Positions 48,867-57,500 of a stretch of 64,000 nucleotides of DNA are shown here, piece by piece. Positions within the stretch are counted from its first letter, which is position 1; each line of letters begins with the position of its first letter. The position numbers were made by a program, and so were the translations under genes. Location: assembly GCF_003289965.1 (NCBI RefSeq), contig NZ_QMBQ01000004.1, positions 558,001-622,000 on the forward strand. Direction: 5' to 3'. A model generated the notes under the pieces. That model was not told the origin of the DNA and made no database searches. It worked only from the letters and a program-made list of their open reading frames with translations. This DNA is from Mesorhizobium atlanticum (GTDB lineage: Bacteria > Pseudomonadota > Alphaproteobacteria > Rhizobiales > Rhizobiaceae).

Positions 48867-49790
48867 ATGGCCCGTGACGGGCGGAACAGGGCGATGGCGC
48901 AGGCTCTAGGCGCAGAAGCGAAGCAAGGTCTTGAACGTTCGTGCGCGGACGGGGCCAATGGCGATCGCATCGTTTCGGCGCCGGGCGGGCTGGGCCTCGA
49001 ACGTATCGAGGCTCGTTTCCATGGCAACGCCTTCGAGCCGCACCGGCACGACACCTATGCGATCGGCGTGACGTTGCAGGGCGTGCAGCGCTTTCATTAT
49101 CGCGGCGCGCTGCAACACAGCCTGCCCGGCCAGGCGATCGTGCTGCATCCGGACGAATTGCATGACGGCGGCGCCGGCACGGAAGACGGGCTGCGCTACA
49201 GGATCCTCTACCTGGAGCCGTCCCTGCTGCTCGACTGCCTCGACGGCGAACCGCTGCCTTTCGTGCGTGACGCGGTGGTCGACGATCCGGCGCTGCGGGA
49301 TACGCTGCTGTCGGCGCTGGCGCCGCTGGACGAAGAGCTCGGCGACCTGTTCGTGGCGGATTTCGTCGCGCAGCTGGCGCAACAGCTAAGACGCCATGCA
49401 GGAAAGCCGGCAAAGTCGACGGGCAGGACCGCATGGCGCGCCGCCGCGCTTGCCCGCGACTATCTTGCGGAGAACGCCGAGCGGCCGGTGCGCTCCGATG
49501 AGCTCGAGGCTATTACCGGCCTCGACCGCTATCAGTTGTCACGGCATTTTCGCGCGACCTATTCGACCAGCCCGCACCGCTTCCTGTTGATGCGCCGGCT
49601 GCAAAGGGCGCGGCGCATGATCGCCGAGGGAGAACCGCTGGCGGAAATCGCCGCCGGCGCCGGCTTCAGCGACCAGAGCCATTTCAACCGACATTTCAAG
49701 AAGGCATTCGGCATGACGCCCGGGCGTTGGGCGACGCTGGTGCAAAGCGCGACGCGCAGCGTCGTCGCTCAACCGCGAGACGCCAGGTGA
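48867..49790 (+). CDS. AraC family transcriptional regulator
   Basis: A 307-residue regulator. The N-terminal cupin-like sensing domain contains EPHRHDTYAIGVTLQGVQRF (about 51-70). The C-terminal AraC domain has two HTH motifs (ALARDYLAENAERPVRSDEL, then LAEIAAGAGFSDQSHFNRHF and KKAFGMTPGRW). The start could also be the ATG at 48894. It is divergent from the DUF2000 gene, a pairing I recall in other genomes. The last few codons read into GACGC-type repeat DNA. Confidence 0.9.
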   Translation: MARDGRNRAMAQALGAEAKQGLERSCADGANGDRIVSAPGGLGLERIEARFHGNAFEPHRHDTYAIGVTLQGVQRFHYRGALQHSLPGQAIVLHPDELHDGGAGTEDGLRYRILYLEPSLLLDCLDGEPLPFVRDAVVDDPALRDTLLSALAPLDEELGDLFVADFVAQLAQQLRRHAGKPAKSTGRTAWRAAALARDYLAENAERPVRSDELEAITGLDRYQLSRHFRATYSTSPHRFLLMRRLQRARRMIAEGEPLAEIAAGAGFSDQSHFNRHFKKAFGMTPGRWATLVQSATRSVVAQPRDAR

Positions 49791-49800
49791 TCGCGCCCAG

Positions 49801-49878
49801 GCGCGACGCGAAGCGTCGTCGCCCTTTTCAGCTAAAATCCTTTGGTGGTGCGTGGAGCGACGACGCTACGCGTCGCGC
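49801..49878. repeat. Inverted repeat of GCGACGC-type units
   Basis: GCGCGACGCGAAGCGTCGTC plus GC (49801-49822) and GCGACGACGCTACGCGTCGC plus GC (49857-49878) are reverse complements with one mismatch over 22 bases, around a 34-base AT-richer loop. The right arm abuts the MarR stop codon. A further partial unit is inside the end of the AraC gene (49746-49768). Confidence 0.85.
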
Positions 49879-50352
49879 TTACGCCTCATCCATCTCCGCG
49901 TCGTCGTCCATCAGGACCAGGTCTTCGTTCGACAGGTTCGCCTCGATACGGGCGAGCAGCTTGAACAGCGCTTTCTGGTCCTTCTTGTCGAGACCCTTCA
50001 GCGCCTGCTTCTCGGTCTTCTTGACCGATTTCTCGATGGCGCGGATGGTTTCGCGGCCGGACTCGGTGAGGAAGATATGCGCCTGCCGGGCATCGGCGTT
50101 GGAGGCGCGCTTTTCCAGGAAACCCTGGGCCTGCAGCCGGTTGATGGTCTTGGTGATGGTCGGCGGACGCACGCCGAGCTTGCCGGCGAGGTTGCCGGGT
50201 GTCTGGCCATCCTCGCGATCGAGCGCCAGCATGATCTGGTCCTGGCCGGCATAAAAGCCGTGCGCCAGAAGCCGTGCCGCGAGCGCCGTGCGGGCCAGCC
50301 TCGCCGCCGAATGCAGCCGGCTCATTGTTGCTGTCTTGTCCGCCTTGGCCAT
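49879..50352 (-). CDS. MarR family transcriptional regulator
   Basis: A 157-residue winged-helix repressor. The recognition region is LAGKLGVRPPTITKTINRLQ (about 55-74), followed by the wing (GFLEKRASNADARQAHIFLT). The tail is acidic (DDDAEMDEA). Start ATG 50352 is preferred because GAGGG then has normal spacing; ATG 50358 would sit on it. The regulon is not obvious; cobW follows divergently. Confidence 0.9.
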   Translation of the reverse strand: MAKADKTATMSRLHSAARLARTALAARLLAHGFYAGQDQIMLALDREDGQTPGNLAGKLGVRPPTITKTINRLQAQGFLEKRASNADARQAHIFLTESGRETIRAIEKSVKKTEKQALKGLDKKDQKALFKLLARIEANLSNEDLVLMDDDAEMDEA

Positions 50353-50738
50353 GGCCATTCCCTCTTCGGCCCAACCGGCGCGGCCAGCATAGAGGCTGTC
50401 CGACGGTTGGCAAATGACGATCTCTTAGAAACCGGCTTGCGGAACGCTTTGCCGGCAAGCATTGCGGTGCCCGCGCAGGTGATGCCAGATGTTTATTTCA
50501 GTTAGATGACAAACGACTTTTGAGCAGGCGGGATTCATAGCGGAAGCCGGCCAAGGCTATTCCGCGCCGCCGTGACACCCTGGTTTGGCCGGCCTCGACC
50601 GCCGCCAATCCCTCCTCGCCGCCATCCCGGTCAGAGGGTCCGCCTGGCCTATCGGTTTGACGCGTGCAAAAGCGCGACGCCCATCCTATATGAGGCCGAC
50701 AATCCAAGATTTTCGAGGCCAAGATTTCGAGGCAAGCC
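50353..50738. other. Gene-free stretch of 386 bases between divergent marR and cobW
   Basis: Probably holds both promoters. The AT-richer part at 50490-50525 (around TTTATTTCAGTTAGATGAC) is the best candidate for promoter DNA. I see no clear Zur-type palindrome. A 93-residue minus frame here overlaps the cobW start and has no family features. Confidence 0.5.
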
Positions 50739-51788
50739 ATGAGCGATGCACAAACGCAAATCCCCGTAACCGTTCTCACCGGCTATCTCGGCGCGGGCAA
50801 GACGACGCTGCTCAACCGCATCCTGTCGGAGAACCACGGCAAGCGCTACGCCGTCATCGTCAACGAGTTCGGCGAGATCGGCATCGACAACGACCTGATC
50901 GTGGAATCCGACGAGGAAATCTACGAGATGAACAATGGCTGCGTGTGCTGCACGGTGCGCGGCGACCTGATCCGCGTCGTCGAGGGCCTGATGAAACGGC
51001 CCGGTCGCTTCGACGCCATCCTCGTCGAGACGACCGGCCTCGCCGACCCGGTGCCGGTGGCGCAGACCTTCTTCATGGACGATGACGTGCGCACCAAGAC
51101 CAAGCTCGACGCGGTGGTGGCGCTGGTCGACGCCAAGCACCTGCCGCTGCGCTTGAAGGATTCCAAGGAGGCCGAGGACCAGATCGCCTTCGCCGACGTG
51201 GTGGTGCTGAACAAGACCGATCTGGTCACGCCGGAAGAGCTGGAAAAGGTCGAAGCGACGATCCGTGCCATCAACCCGGCGGCAAAAATCCATCGCACGC
51301 AGCGGTCCGGCGTGGCGCTCAACGAAGTGCTCGACCGCGGCGCCTTCGATCTGTCGCGCGCGCTGGAGAACGATCCGCATTTCCTCGAGGCGCACGACCA
51401 TGATCATGATCATGATCATGGTCACGACCACCATCATCATGACCATGACGGGCACGATCACCATCATCACCATGCTTCCGACATCCATGACGTGACGGTG
51501 AAGTCGGTGTCGTTGCGCGGCGGCGAGATGGACCCGAAGAAGTTTTTCCCCTGGATCGAGAAGGTGACCCAGATGGAAGGGCCGAACATCCTGCGGCTGA
51601 AGGGTATCATCGCGCTCAAGGGCGACGAGGACCGTTACGTGCTGCAGGGCGTGCACATGATCCTCGAGGGCGACCATCAGCGCGCCTGGAAGGACGGCGA
51701 GAAGCATGAGAGCCGGCTGGTCTTCATCGGCCGCGACCTCGACGCCGAGCGGTTGCGCAAGAGTTTTGAAGCCTGCCAGGCGGCCTAA
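50739..51788 (+). CDS. CobW/COG0523 GTPase, putative zinc metallochaperone
   Basis: A 349-residue G3E GTPase. Walker A is [11 protein letters not shown] (about 15-25), the metal motif is Cys68-x-Cys70-Cys71 in [13 protein letters not shown], and the guanine motif NKTD is near 150. Residues 217-250 form a His/Asp-rich loop (repeated HDHDH and HHHH) that should bind metal. The CobW C-terminal domain follows. Such proteins deliver zinc to client enzymes. Start ATG 50739. The next related gene, a WD40 protein, is separated from it by a toxin-antitoxin module. Confidence 0.93.
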   Translation: MSDAQTQIPVTVLTGYLGAGKTTLLNRILSENHGKRYAVIVNEFGEIGIDNDLIVESDEEIYEMNNGCVCCTVRGDLIRVVEGLMKRPGRFDAILVETTGLADPVPVAQTFFMDDDVRTKTKLDAVVALVDAKHLPLRLKDSKEAEDQIAFADVVVLNKTDLVTPEELEKVEATIRAINPAAKIHRTQRSGVALNEVLDRGAFDLSRALENDPHFLEAHDHDHDHDHGHDHHHHDHDGHDHHHHHASDIHDVTVKSVSLRGGEMDPKKFFPWIEKVTQMEGPNILRLKGIIALKGDEDRYVLQGVHMILEGDHQRAWKDGEKHESRLVFIGRDLDAERLRKSFEACQAA

Positions 51789-51829
51789 GCGCCGAATTGT
51801 TGATCCGATGGGATTGTTTGTGAGTTCAT

Positions 51830-51848
51830 GTACACATATCATGTGTAC
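51830..51848. promoter_or_regulatory. Operator-like palindrome of the TacA/TacT module
   Basis: GTACACAT (51830-51837), ATC, ATGTGTAC (51841-51848): perfect 8-bp arms around three bases, ending 20 bases before the antitoxin ATG. This fits autoregulation by a ribbon-helix-helix antitoxin. Binding is inferred. Confidence 0.75.
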
Positions 51849-51868
51849 CTGAACCCAGGAGACTCCTT

Positions 51869-52147
51869 ATGTCGCGACCGGCCGACCAGAAGACTGAGCG
51901 CTATCAAATTCGGATTGCGCCCGCGCAGAAGGCAATAATCGCGCGCGCCGCTGCACTCTCGCATCAGGACGTTGCCGACTTCATCCTCAACAAGGTCGTT
52001 CCCGAGGCACAGGCTGTGATCGAAGCCGCAGAGGTCACAAAAGTTTCCGACCGTAATTTCACACGTATACTCGACCTGCTGGAGCATCCGCCCAAACCCA
52101 ATGCAAAACTGCGTGCGGCAATCGAGGCCCTGCCGGATACGCTGTGA
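51869..52147 (+). CDS. DUF1778/TacA-type antitoxin
   Basis: The 92-residue protein has an N-terminal ribbon-helix-helix (ERYQIRIAPAQKAIIARAAA) and a C-terminal neutralising tail (FTRILDLLEHPPKPNAKLRA), typical of DUF1778 antitoxins. Ribosome site AGGAG at 51857-51862, start ATG 51869. It overlaps the toxin gene by four bases (GTGA). It would bind the palindrome at 51830 and hold the acetyltransferase inactive. Confidence 0.92.
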   Translation: MSRPADQKTERYQIRIAPAQKAIIARAAALSHQDVADFILNKVVPEAQAVIEAAEVTKVSDRNFTRILDLLEHPPKPNAKLRAAIEALPDTL

Positions 52148-52671
52148 CGCTTCCGTCCTGGCACGAGCAGCCGATTGCGAAACAGCACGATCGGACCTCG
52201 TTCGATTGCGGTGACGCGCAGATGAATGATTTTTTGCGGCGGTTCGCGCGACAAAGCCATGAACAAAATGCCGCCAAGACCTTCTGTGCGATTGACGACA
52301 CTACCACCGGCCGGATTCTCGGCTTTTATACAATCGCGCCGTCAGCAGTGGCTCATGAAACCGTGCCAGTGACCCTGACGAAGGGTTTGGCGCGGCACGA
52401 AGTTTCGGGTTTCAAGCTTGCCCGTCTCGCCACAGATCGCCGCGTCGCGGGGCGAGGGCTGGGTGGTCAGCTGCTTGCCGCCGCCGCGCTCCGCTGCTTG
52501 CGTCTCGCGGGCGAAGGCGGCGGCGTTCTGCTCATCATTGACGCCAAGAGCGAGCGGGCCGCAAGATGGTACGCCAGCTATGGTGCGGAGCCTCTTAAAG
52601 GCCAACCTCTGACGCCGGTTATGCCGCTTGCGACTTTCGCGACGGAATTGCGGGCAAAGGGGCTGCTCTGA
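52144..52671 (+). CDS. GNAT acetyltransferase toxin (TacT type)
   Basis: A 175-residue GNAT toxin. FDCGDAQMNDFLRRFARQSH is the usual opening of TacT/AtaT-like toxins, and the acetyl-CoA loop is DRRVAGRGLGGQLL (about 99-112). Family members acetylate aminoacyl-tRNA and block translation. Start GTG 52144 overlaps the antitoxin stop. Codon use looks a little less GC-rich than around it, in line with a mobile module (by eye). Confidence 0.92.
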   Translation: MTLPSWHEQPIAKQHDRTSFDCGDAQMNDFLRRFARQSHEQNAAKTFCAIDDTTTGRILGFYTIAPSAVAHETVPVTLTKGLARHEVSGFKLARLATDRRVAGRGLGGQLLAAAALRCLRLAGEGGGVLLIIDAKSERAARWYASYGAEPLKGQPLTPVMPLATFATELRAKGLL

Positions 52672-52785
52672 TGCCCTCCCTCCCAGTCCTTGAGAGGCCG
52701 CTGCCGATCGCTACAGTTGTTGCCGAAGCGGGAAACGTCGAGTAAGCCGCCAGATAAATCCAACATCTCGTCCATTCAGGAAATC

Positions 52786-53760
52786 ATGCCCACAGTCGCC
52801 CCGCTTGATCTCGAAGGCCATTGCGTTGCCGCCGTCTTCCTCAACGACGTGCCGCATTTCGCTCTGGCTGACGGCGCGATCCACCGCTTGGACAATGGGC
52901 AGAAGACGGTGCAGGCCAATGACGGCCTGCTCGCCGCCTTCCATGACGCGGCCAACGACCGTCTGATCACCGGCGGCGAGGACGGCAAGGTGTTTGCCGT
53001 GAAGGCCGGCGGCGAGGTGGGTGAACTGGCGAGCGCCGGCAAAAAGTGGGTCACCAGCGTTGCCGCCGGACCGCAGGGCGCCATCGCCTACGCCTCCGGC
53101 AAGACCGCCTTCGTGCGTTTCGCCGACGGCAAGATCAAGGAATTCGCTCATCCGCGCTCGGTGGAAGGGCTTGCCTTCTCACCCAAGGGCATGCGTTTTG
53201 CCGTCGCCCGTTACAATGGCGCGACGCTGCATTTCCCGGCGGCTGAGGGCAAGCCGGTGGAACTCGAATGGGCCGGCGCCCATACCGGCATCACCTTTTC
53301 ACCGGACGGCGCTTTCCTGATCACCACCATGCAGGAAAACGCGCTGCATGGCTGGAAGCTCGCCGACGGCAAGCACATGCGCATGAGTGGCTATCCCGGC
53401 AAGGTGAAGAGCCTGTCCTGGAGCGTGAAGGGCAAATGGCTGGCGAGCTCGGGCGCCCCGGCGGCGATCGTCTGGCCCTTCGCCAGCAAGGATGGCCCGA
53501 TGGGCAAGGCGCCGCTGGAGCTCGGCACGCGCGGCAACACGATGGTGACCTGTGTCGCCTGCCATCCGAGCCAGGACGTAGTGGCCATCGGCTATGAAGA
53601 CGGCATGGTGATCGCGGCGCGCTTCGCCGACGCCAAGGAAGTGCTGCTGCGCCGCCCCGGTAAGGGCGCCGTCACTTCGATGATGTGGGACAAGGAAGAG
53701 CGCCGCATCGTCTTCGGTAGCGCGTCCGGCGATTGCGGCGTCATCGATATTACGGCGTAG
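52786..53760 (+). CDS. WD40 repeat protein
   Basis: A 324-residue beta-propeller with WD40-like blades (LITGGEDGKVFAV, GLAFSPKGMRFAVARYNG, GITFSPDGAFLITTMQEN, IVFGSASGDCGVIDI). Start ATG 52786 with AGGA just upstream. I recall this protein next to COG0523 GTPase genes in Rhizobiales, suggesting a role in metal homeostasis. Here the two are separated by the TacA/TacT module. Function not established. Confidence 0.85.
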   Translation: MPTVAPLDLEGHCVAAVFLNDVPHFALADGAIHRLDNGQKTVQANDGLLAAFHDAANDRLITGGEDGKVFAVKAGGEVGELASAGKKWVTSVAAGPQGAIAYASGKTAFVRFADGKIKEFAHPRSVEGLAFSPKGMRFAVARYNGATLHFPAAEGKPVELEWAGAHTGITFSPDGAFLITTMQENALHGWKLADGKHMRMSGYPGKVKSLSWSVKGKWLASSGAPAAIVWPFASKDGPMGKAPLELGTRGNTMVTCVACHPSQDVVAIGYEDGMVIAARFADAKEVLLRRPGKGAVTSMMWDKEERRIVFGSASGDCGVIDITA

Positions 53761-53761
53761 G

Positions 53762-53823
53762 CGGTAGCGAATAGGCAGTCGGGCTTAGGGTCGACGACAC
53801 CTACTGCCTACTGCCTGAGCCAA
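53762..53823. repeat. Intergenic inverted repeat of TAGGCAGT-type units
   Basis: The left arm CGGTAGCGAATAGGCAGTCG and the right arm CTACTGCCTACTGCCTGAGC are approximate reverse complements. The design matches the element at 15578-15660 (short purine-rich units on one side, pyrimidine-rich on the other). It follows the WD40 gene's stop and may act as its 3' end. Confidence 0.72.
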
Positions 53824-53898
53824 CACCCGCCCCCGGCGCGGCCAATTGCAGTTTTTCAAAGCCATGGGCAGAGTGCCGCGCCAAACAGAGGGGCATTC

Positions 53899-55278
53899 AT
53901 GCAGGCATCGAATCCAGGAACTTCCATCGGCGGCATCGACGTCGCCCGCATCGCCGAATTGCGCGAGGCGGAGGCGGCCGCTTTCCGCAAGGCGCGGCCG
54001 AACTCCGAGGCGAAACTCGGCAATGGCATCGCCGGCTTCCTGGGCGGCGTGCCAATGCATTGGATGACCGACTGGCCGACGCCATTCCCGATCCTCGTCG
54101 ACGGCGCGAAGGGCGCCACGATCACCGACATCGACGGCAACAGGCTCGACGATTTCTGCCTGGGCGACACCGGCTCGATGCTCGGCCATTCGCCGCCGGC
54201 GGTCGCGCGCGCGATCCGCCGGCAGGCCGCTCGGGGCCTGACCTACATGCTGCCCAGCGAGGACGCGCTGGCGATCGGGACGCTCCTGCAACAGCGCTTT
54301 GGCCTCCCCTACTGGCAGATCGCCACCACCGCCACCGACGCCAACCGCTTCGCGCTGCGCGTCGCCCGCGCGGTGACGGGGCGCGAGAAGATCCTGGTCT
54401 TCAACGGCTGCTATCACGGCTCGGTCGACGAGACGATGGTGCGGCTGATCGACGGCAAGCCGGTGAATCGGCCCGGATTGGCCGGCGAATTCCGTGACCT
54501 GACGCGCGCAACGAAGATCGTCGAGTTCAACGACGTCCCTGCCTTGGAAGCAGCGCTTGCGGATCGCGACGTCGCCTGCGTCATCACCGAGCCGGTGCTG
54601 ACCAATTCCTGCATGGTGCTGCCGGATCCAGGCTTCCACGACGCGCTGCGGCGCCTGACGCGGGCAGCCGGCACGCTGCTCCTGATCGACGAGACTCACA
54701 CGATCTCCACCGGTCCCGGCGGCTATACGAAGAAGCACGGGCTGGAACCGGACCTGTTCGTGCTCGGCAAGCCGGTGGCGGGCGGCGTGCCGGCGAGCAT
54801 CTGGGGCATGAGCGAGGAGGTCGCCACCCGCTACGGCGCCTACAATCGGACCAAGGAGCCCGGCTATTCCGGCATGGGCACGACGCTGTCGGCCAACCCG
54901 CTGCAATTCGCGGCGATGCGCGCGACGCTGGAAGAGGTGATGACGGAGGAGGCTTACGCGCATATGGACCGGCTGGCACGCCGGCTCGACGCGGGGCTGA
55001 CCGCCGTCATCCAGCGCAACAAGCTGCCCTGGCATGTCGCGCGGGTCGGCGCGCGCGTCGAGTTCATCTGCGCGCCGGGACCGCTTCACAACGGCGGCGA
55101 GGCCGAGAAGGCGCATGCGCCGGAGCTCGAAGCAGCCATCCATGTCGCGCTGGTCAATCGCGGCGTGCTGATCGCGCCGTTCCACAACATGATGCTGATC
55201 TCGCCGGTGACGACTTCCGCGCAGGTGAGCCGACTGATCGCCGCCTTCGCCGCGGTTGCGGCCCGGCTTACGGCGTGA
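53899..55278 (+). CDS. Class III PLP aminotransferase (glutamate-1-semialdehyde aminomutase-like)
   Basis: A 459-residue fold-type I enzyme. NGCYHGSVDETMV is the PLP-phosphate region, LLLIDETHTISTGPGGY holds the PLP-nitrogen Asp, and the Schiff-base Lys is in LFVLGKPVAGGVP. The order resembles glutamate-1-semialdehyde aminomutase-like aminotransferases that act on omega-amines. Start ATG 53899. Its stop overlaps or nearly abuts the PuuA-like gene, so they form an operon for amine or amino-acid breakdown (inference). Confidence 0.88.
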   Translation: MQASNPGTSIGGIDVARIAELREAEAAAFRKARPNSEAKLGNGIAGFLGGVPMHWMTDWPTPFPILVDGAKGATITDIDGNRLDDFCLGDTGSMLGHSPPAVARAIRRQAARGLTYMLPSEDALAIGTLLQQRFGLPYWQIATTATDANRFALRVARAVTGREKILVFNGCYHGSVDETMVRLIDGKPVNRPGLAGEFRDLTRATKIVEFNDVPALEAALADRDVACVITEPVLTNSCMVLPDPGFHDALRRLTRAAGTLLLIDETHTISTGPGGYTKKHGLEPDLFVLGKPVAGGVPASIWGMSEEVATRYGAYNRTKEPGYSGMGTTLSANPLQFAAMRATLEEVMTEEAYAHMDRLARRLDAGLTAVIQRNKLPWHVARVGARVEFICAPGPLHNGGEAEKAHAPELEAAIHVALVNRGVLIAPFHNMMLISPVTTSAQVSRLIAAFAAVAARLTA

Positions 55279-55289
55279 GAAAAGCGGCC

Positions 55290-56696
55290 ATGGACAATCC
55301 GAACGCCGTTACCACGTCCCCTTCCGGCTCGACGCCCGCCGAGGCGAAGGCCTTTCTCGCCGCGCATCCGGAGATCGAGGCATTCGACATCGTGCTCACC
55401 GACGCCAACGGCATAGGCCGCGGCAAGATCGTACGCCGGCACGAGCTGGTGGGCATTTTCGAGAACGGCCGGCATCTGCCGATCTCGATCCTCGGCCTCG
55501 ACATCACCGGCGAGGACGTCCACGAGACCGGCCTGGTGTGGGACACCGGCGACGGCGACCTCAGGGCATGGCCGATCCCGGGCACGCTGGCTCCGCTCTA
55601 CGGCACCAATCCGGCGCGCGGCCAGGTGCTGATGTCGATGTACCATCTCGATGGCCAACCGATGACCTCCGATCCGCGCCTGGTGCTGGCAAGGCAGGTG
55701 GAATTGCTGGCGGCGCGCGGCCTGCATCCGGCCGGCGCCTTCGAGCTGGAATTCTTTCTGCTTGCCAATGAACGCGACGCGGACGGCAAGGTGCAGCCTG
55801 CCCGCGCGGTGCTCGACGGCCGCCGTTCTGCCAAGACGGAAGTCTATTCGGTCGACCATCTGCATGGCATGGAGCCGCTGTTTTCCGACATCTATGCAGC
55901 GGCCAAGGCGCAAGGCATTCCGGCCGAGACCGTCATTTCCGAATACGCGCCCGGCCAGTACGAGCTGACGCTGAACTACCGCAAGGACGTGATGCGGGCA
56001 GCCGACGACCTCGTCATGCTGAAGCGGCTGGTGCGGGCCCAGGCGCGGCGGCACGGCGTCACCGCCTGTTTCATGGCCAAGCCCATCGAGGCCTATGCCG
56101 GCTCCGGCATGCATTTCCATGTCTCGCTGCAAGATGATGCCGGCCGCAACGTCTTCACCGAGACGACCGGCGAGAAATGGTCGCCGAAGCTGCTCAACGC
56201 GCTTGGCGGGTTGATCCACACCATGGCGGAATCGATGCTGGTGTTTGCGCCGCACGCCAATTCATGGCGGCGCTTCGTCTCGCAATCCTACGCGCCGGTG
56301 GCGCCGACATGGGGCGTCAACAACCGCTCGGTGGCGCTGCGCGTGCCGGCGGGCGACGCCAGGAACCGCCGCATCGAGCATAGGCCGTCGGGCGTCGACG
56401 CCAATCCCTATCTGGTGGCGGCGACGGTGCTGGCCGGCATCGTCAAAGGGCTCGACGAAGGCCTGGATCCAGGGCCAGAGACCACCGGGAACGGCTACGA
56501 GCAGGCGAGCGAAATATCGACCATGCCGGCCGACTGGCGCGCCGCGATCGAGGCGGCCAGGGGATCCGATTTCCTGAAATCGGCGCTCGGCCCAGACCTG
56601 CACCGGACCTTCGTGGCGATCAAGCAGGCCGAATATCTGCGCGTCGCCCGCACGGTCAGCGAGCTGGACTACCACCTCTATCTGCACGAGGTGTGA
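55290..56696 (+). CDS. Glutamine synthetase-family gamma-glutamyl ligase (PuuA-like)
   Basis: The 468-residue protein has the glutamine synthetase fold. FDIVLTDANGIGRGKIV opens the beta-grasp domain. Metal ligands are in ELEFFLL, the His block in GSGMHFHVSL and the Arg block in RRIEHRPSGVDANPYL. These fit gamma-glutamylpolyamine synthetases rather than GlnA. Start ATG 55290, or GTG 55275 overlapping the previous stop (GTGA). With the adjacent aminotransferase it probably processes a polyamine or other amine. Confidence 0.88.
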   Translation: MDNPNAVTTSPSGSTPAEAKAFLAAHPEIEAFDIVLTDANGIGRGKIVRRHELVGIFENGRHLPISILGLDITGEDVHETGLVWDTGDGDLRAWPIPGTLAPLYGTNPARGQVLMSMYHLDGQPMTSDPRLVLARQVELLAARGLHPAGAFELEFFLLANERDADGKVQPARAVLDGRRSAKTEVYSVDHLHGMEPLFSDIYAAAKAQGIPAETVISEYAPGQYELTLNYRKDVMRAADDLVMLKRLVRAQARRHGVTACFMAKPIEAYAGSGMHFHVSLQDDAGRNVFTETTGEKWSPKLLNALGGLIHTMAESMLVFAPHANSWRRFVSQSYAPVAPTWGVNNRSVALRVPAGDARNRRIEHRPSGVDANPYLVAATVLAGIVKGLDEGLDPGPETTGNGYEQASEISTMPADWRAAIEAARGSDFLKSALGPDLHRTFVAIKQAEYLRVARTVSELDYHLYLHEV

Positions 56697-56750
56697 GGAA
56701 CCATCGCCAGGCTCGCCCATTTCAAGTTTGAAAGCGGGCGAGACAGAACG

Positions 56751-57431
56751 ATGGCAACAACACCGCCAACAACGGCCTTGCAGCGCGACGCGAAGCGTCC
56801 AGCCGGACGCATTCCTGCGCCCCAGCCAGAGCTGGCCCCAGCCGCCTCCATCGGCGAGGCGCGCGAGGAGGCGAAGGGCTGCCGCCGCTGCCCCCTTTGG
56901 CGCGATGCGACGCAGACCGTCTTCGGCGAGGGACCGGAGAATGCCGATGTGGTCTTCGTCGGCGAGCAGCCCGGCGACCAGGAGGATCTGGCCGGCAAGC
57001 CGTTCGTCGGACCGGCGGGCAAGATGTTCGACAGCATACTGGACGACGCCGAAATCGACCGCCGCAAGGTCTATGTCACCAATGCGGTGAAACACTTCAA
57101 ATTCGAGCCGCGCGGCAAAAGGCGTATCCACTCGAAGCCCAATGCCGGCGAGATCCAGGCCTGCCGCTGGTGGCTGGACAAGGAGCTCGACCTGATCAAG
57201 CCGAACCTCGTGGTGGCGCTAGGCGCCACGGCCGCGCAGTCGCTGCTCGGCAAGGCGGTGCCGATCACCAGGATGCGCGGGGGCGTGGTCGAGCGCGAGG
57301 ATGGGTTGCGGGTGTTCCTCACCATCCACCCGTCCTTCATCCTGCGCATCCGTGAACAGGAGGACAAGGAGGCTGAGAGGGAGCGGTTTTTAAAGGATAT
57401 GCGGAAGGTGAGGGAGTTGATGAGGGCGTGA
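56751..57431 (+). CDS. UdgX-type uracil-DNA binding protein (family 4 UDG-like)
   Basis: A 226-residue protein. GEQPGDQEDLAG (about 71-82) is motif A of family 4. The insert GKRRIHSKP (about 122-130) is the UdgX hallmark, with His127 as the residue that becomes covalently linked to uracil-DNA in studied members. HPSFILRIREQ is the C-terminal motif. Only three cysteines (44, 47, 138) are present for the iron-sulfur cluster, so a fourth ligand must differ. Start ATG 56751. The N-terminal 30 residues read through GACGCGAAGCG-type repeat DNA. Confidence 0.9.
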   Translation: MATTPPTTALQRDAKRPAGRIPAPQPELAPAASIGEAREEAKGCRRCPLWRDATQTVFGEGPENADVVFVGEQPGDQEDLAGKPFVGPAGKMFDSILDDAEIDRRKVYVTNAVKHFKFEPRGKRRIHSKPNAGEIQACRWWLDKELDLIKPNLVVALGATAAQSLLGKAVPITRMRGGVVEREDGLRVFLTIHPSFILRIREQEDKEAERERFLKDMRKVRELMRA

Positions 57432-57500
57432 TTGTTGTTCTGCGCACCCAAGGAAGGGTTTGACGGGTTCTGCTTCATGGAGGTCGCGCGGCCCATCAGG

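Noticed and set aside
50498..50779. 93-codon minus frame before cobW
   Set aside because: Overlaps the well-supported cobW start and has no ribosome site or family match.
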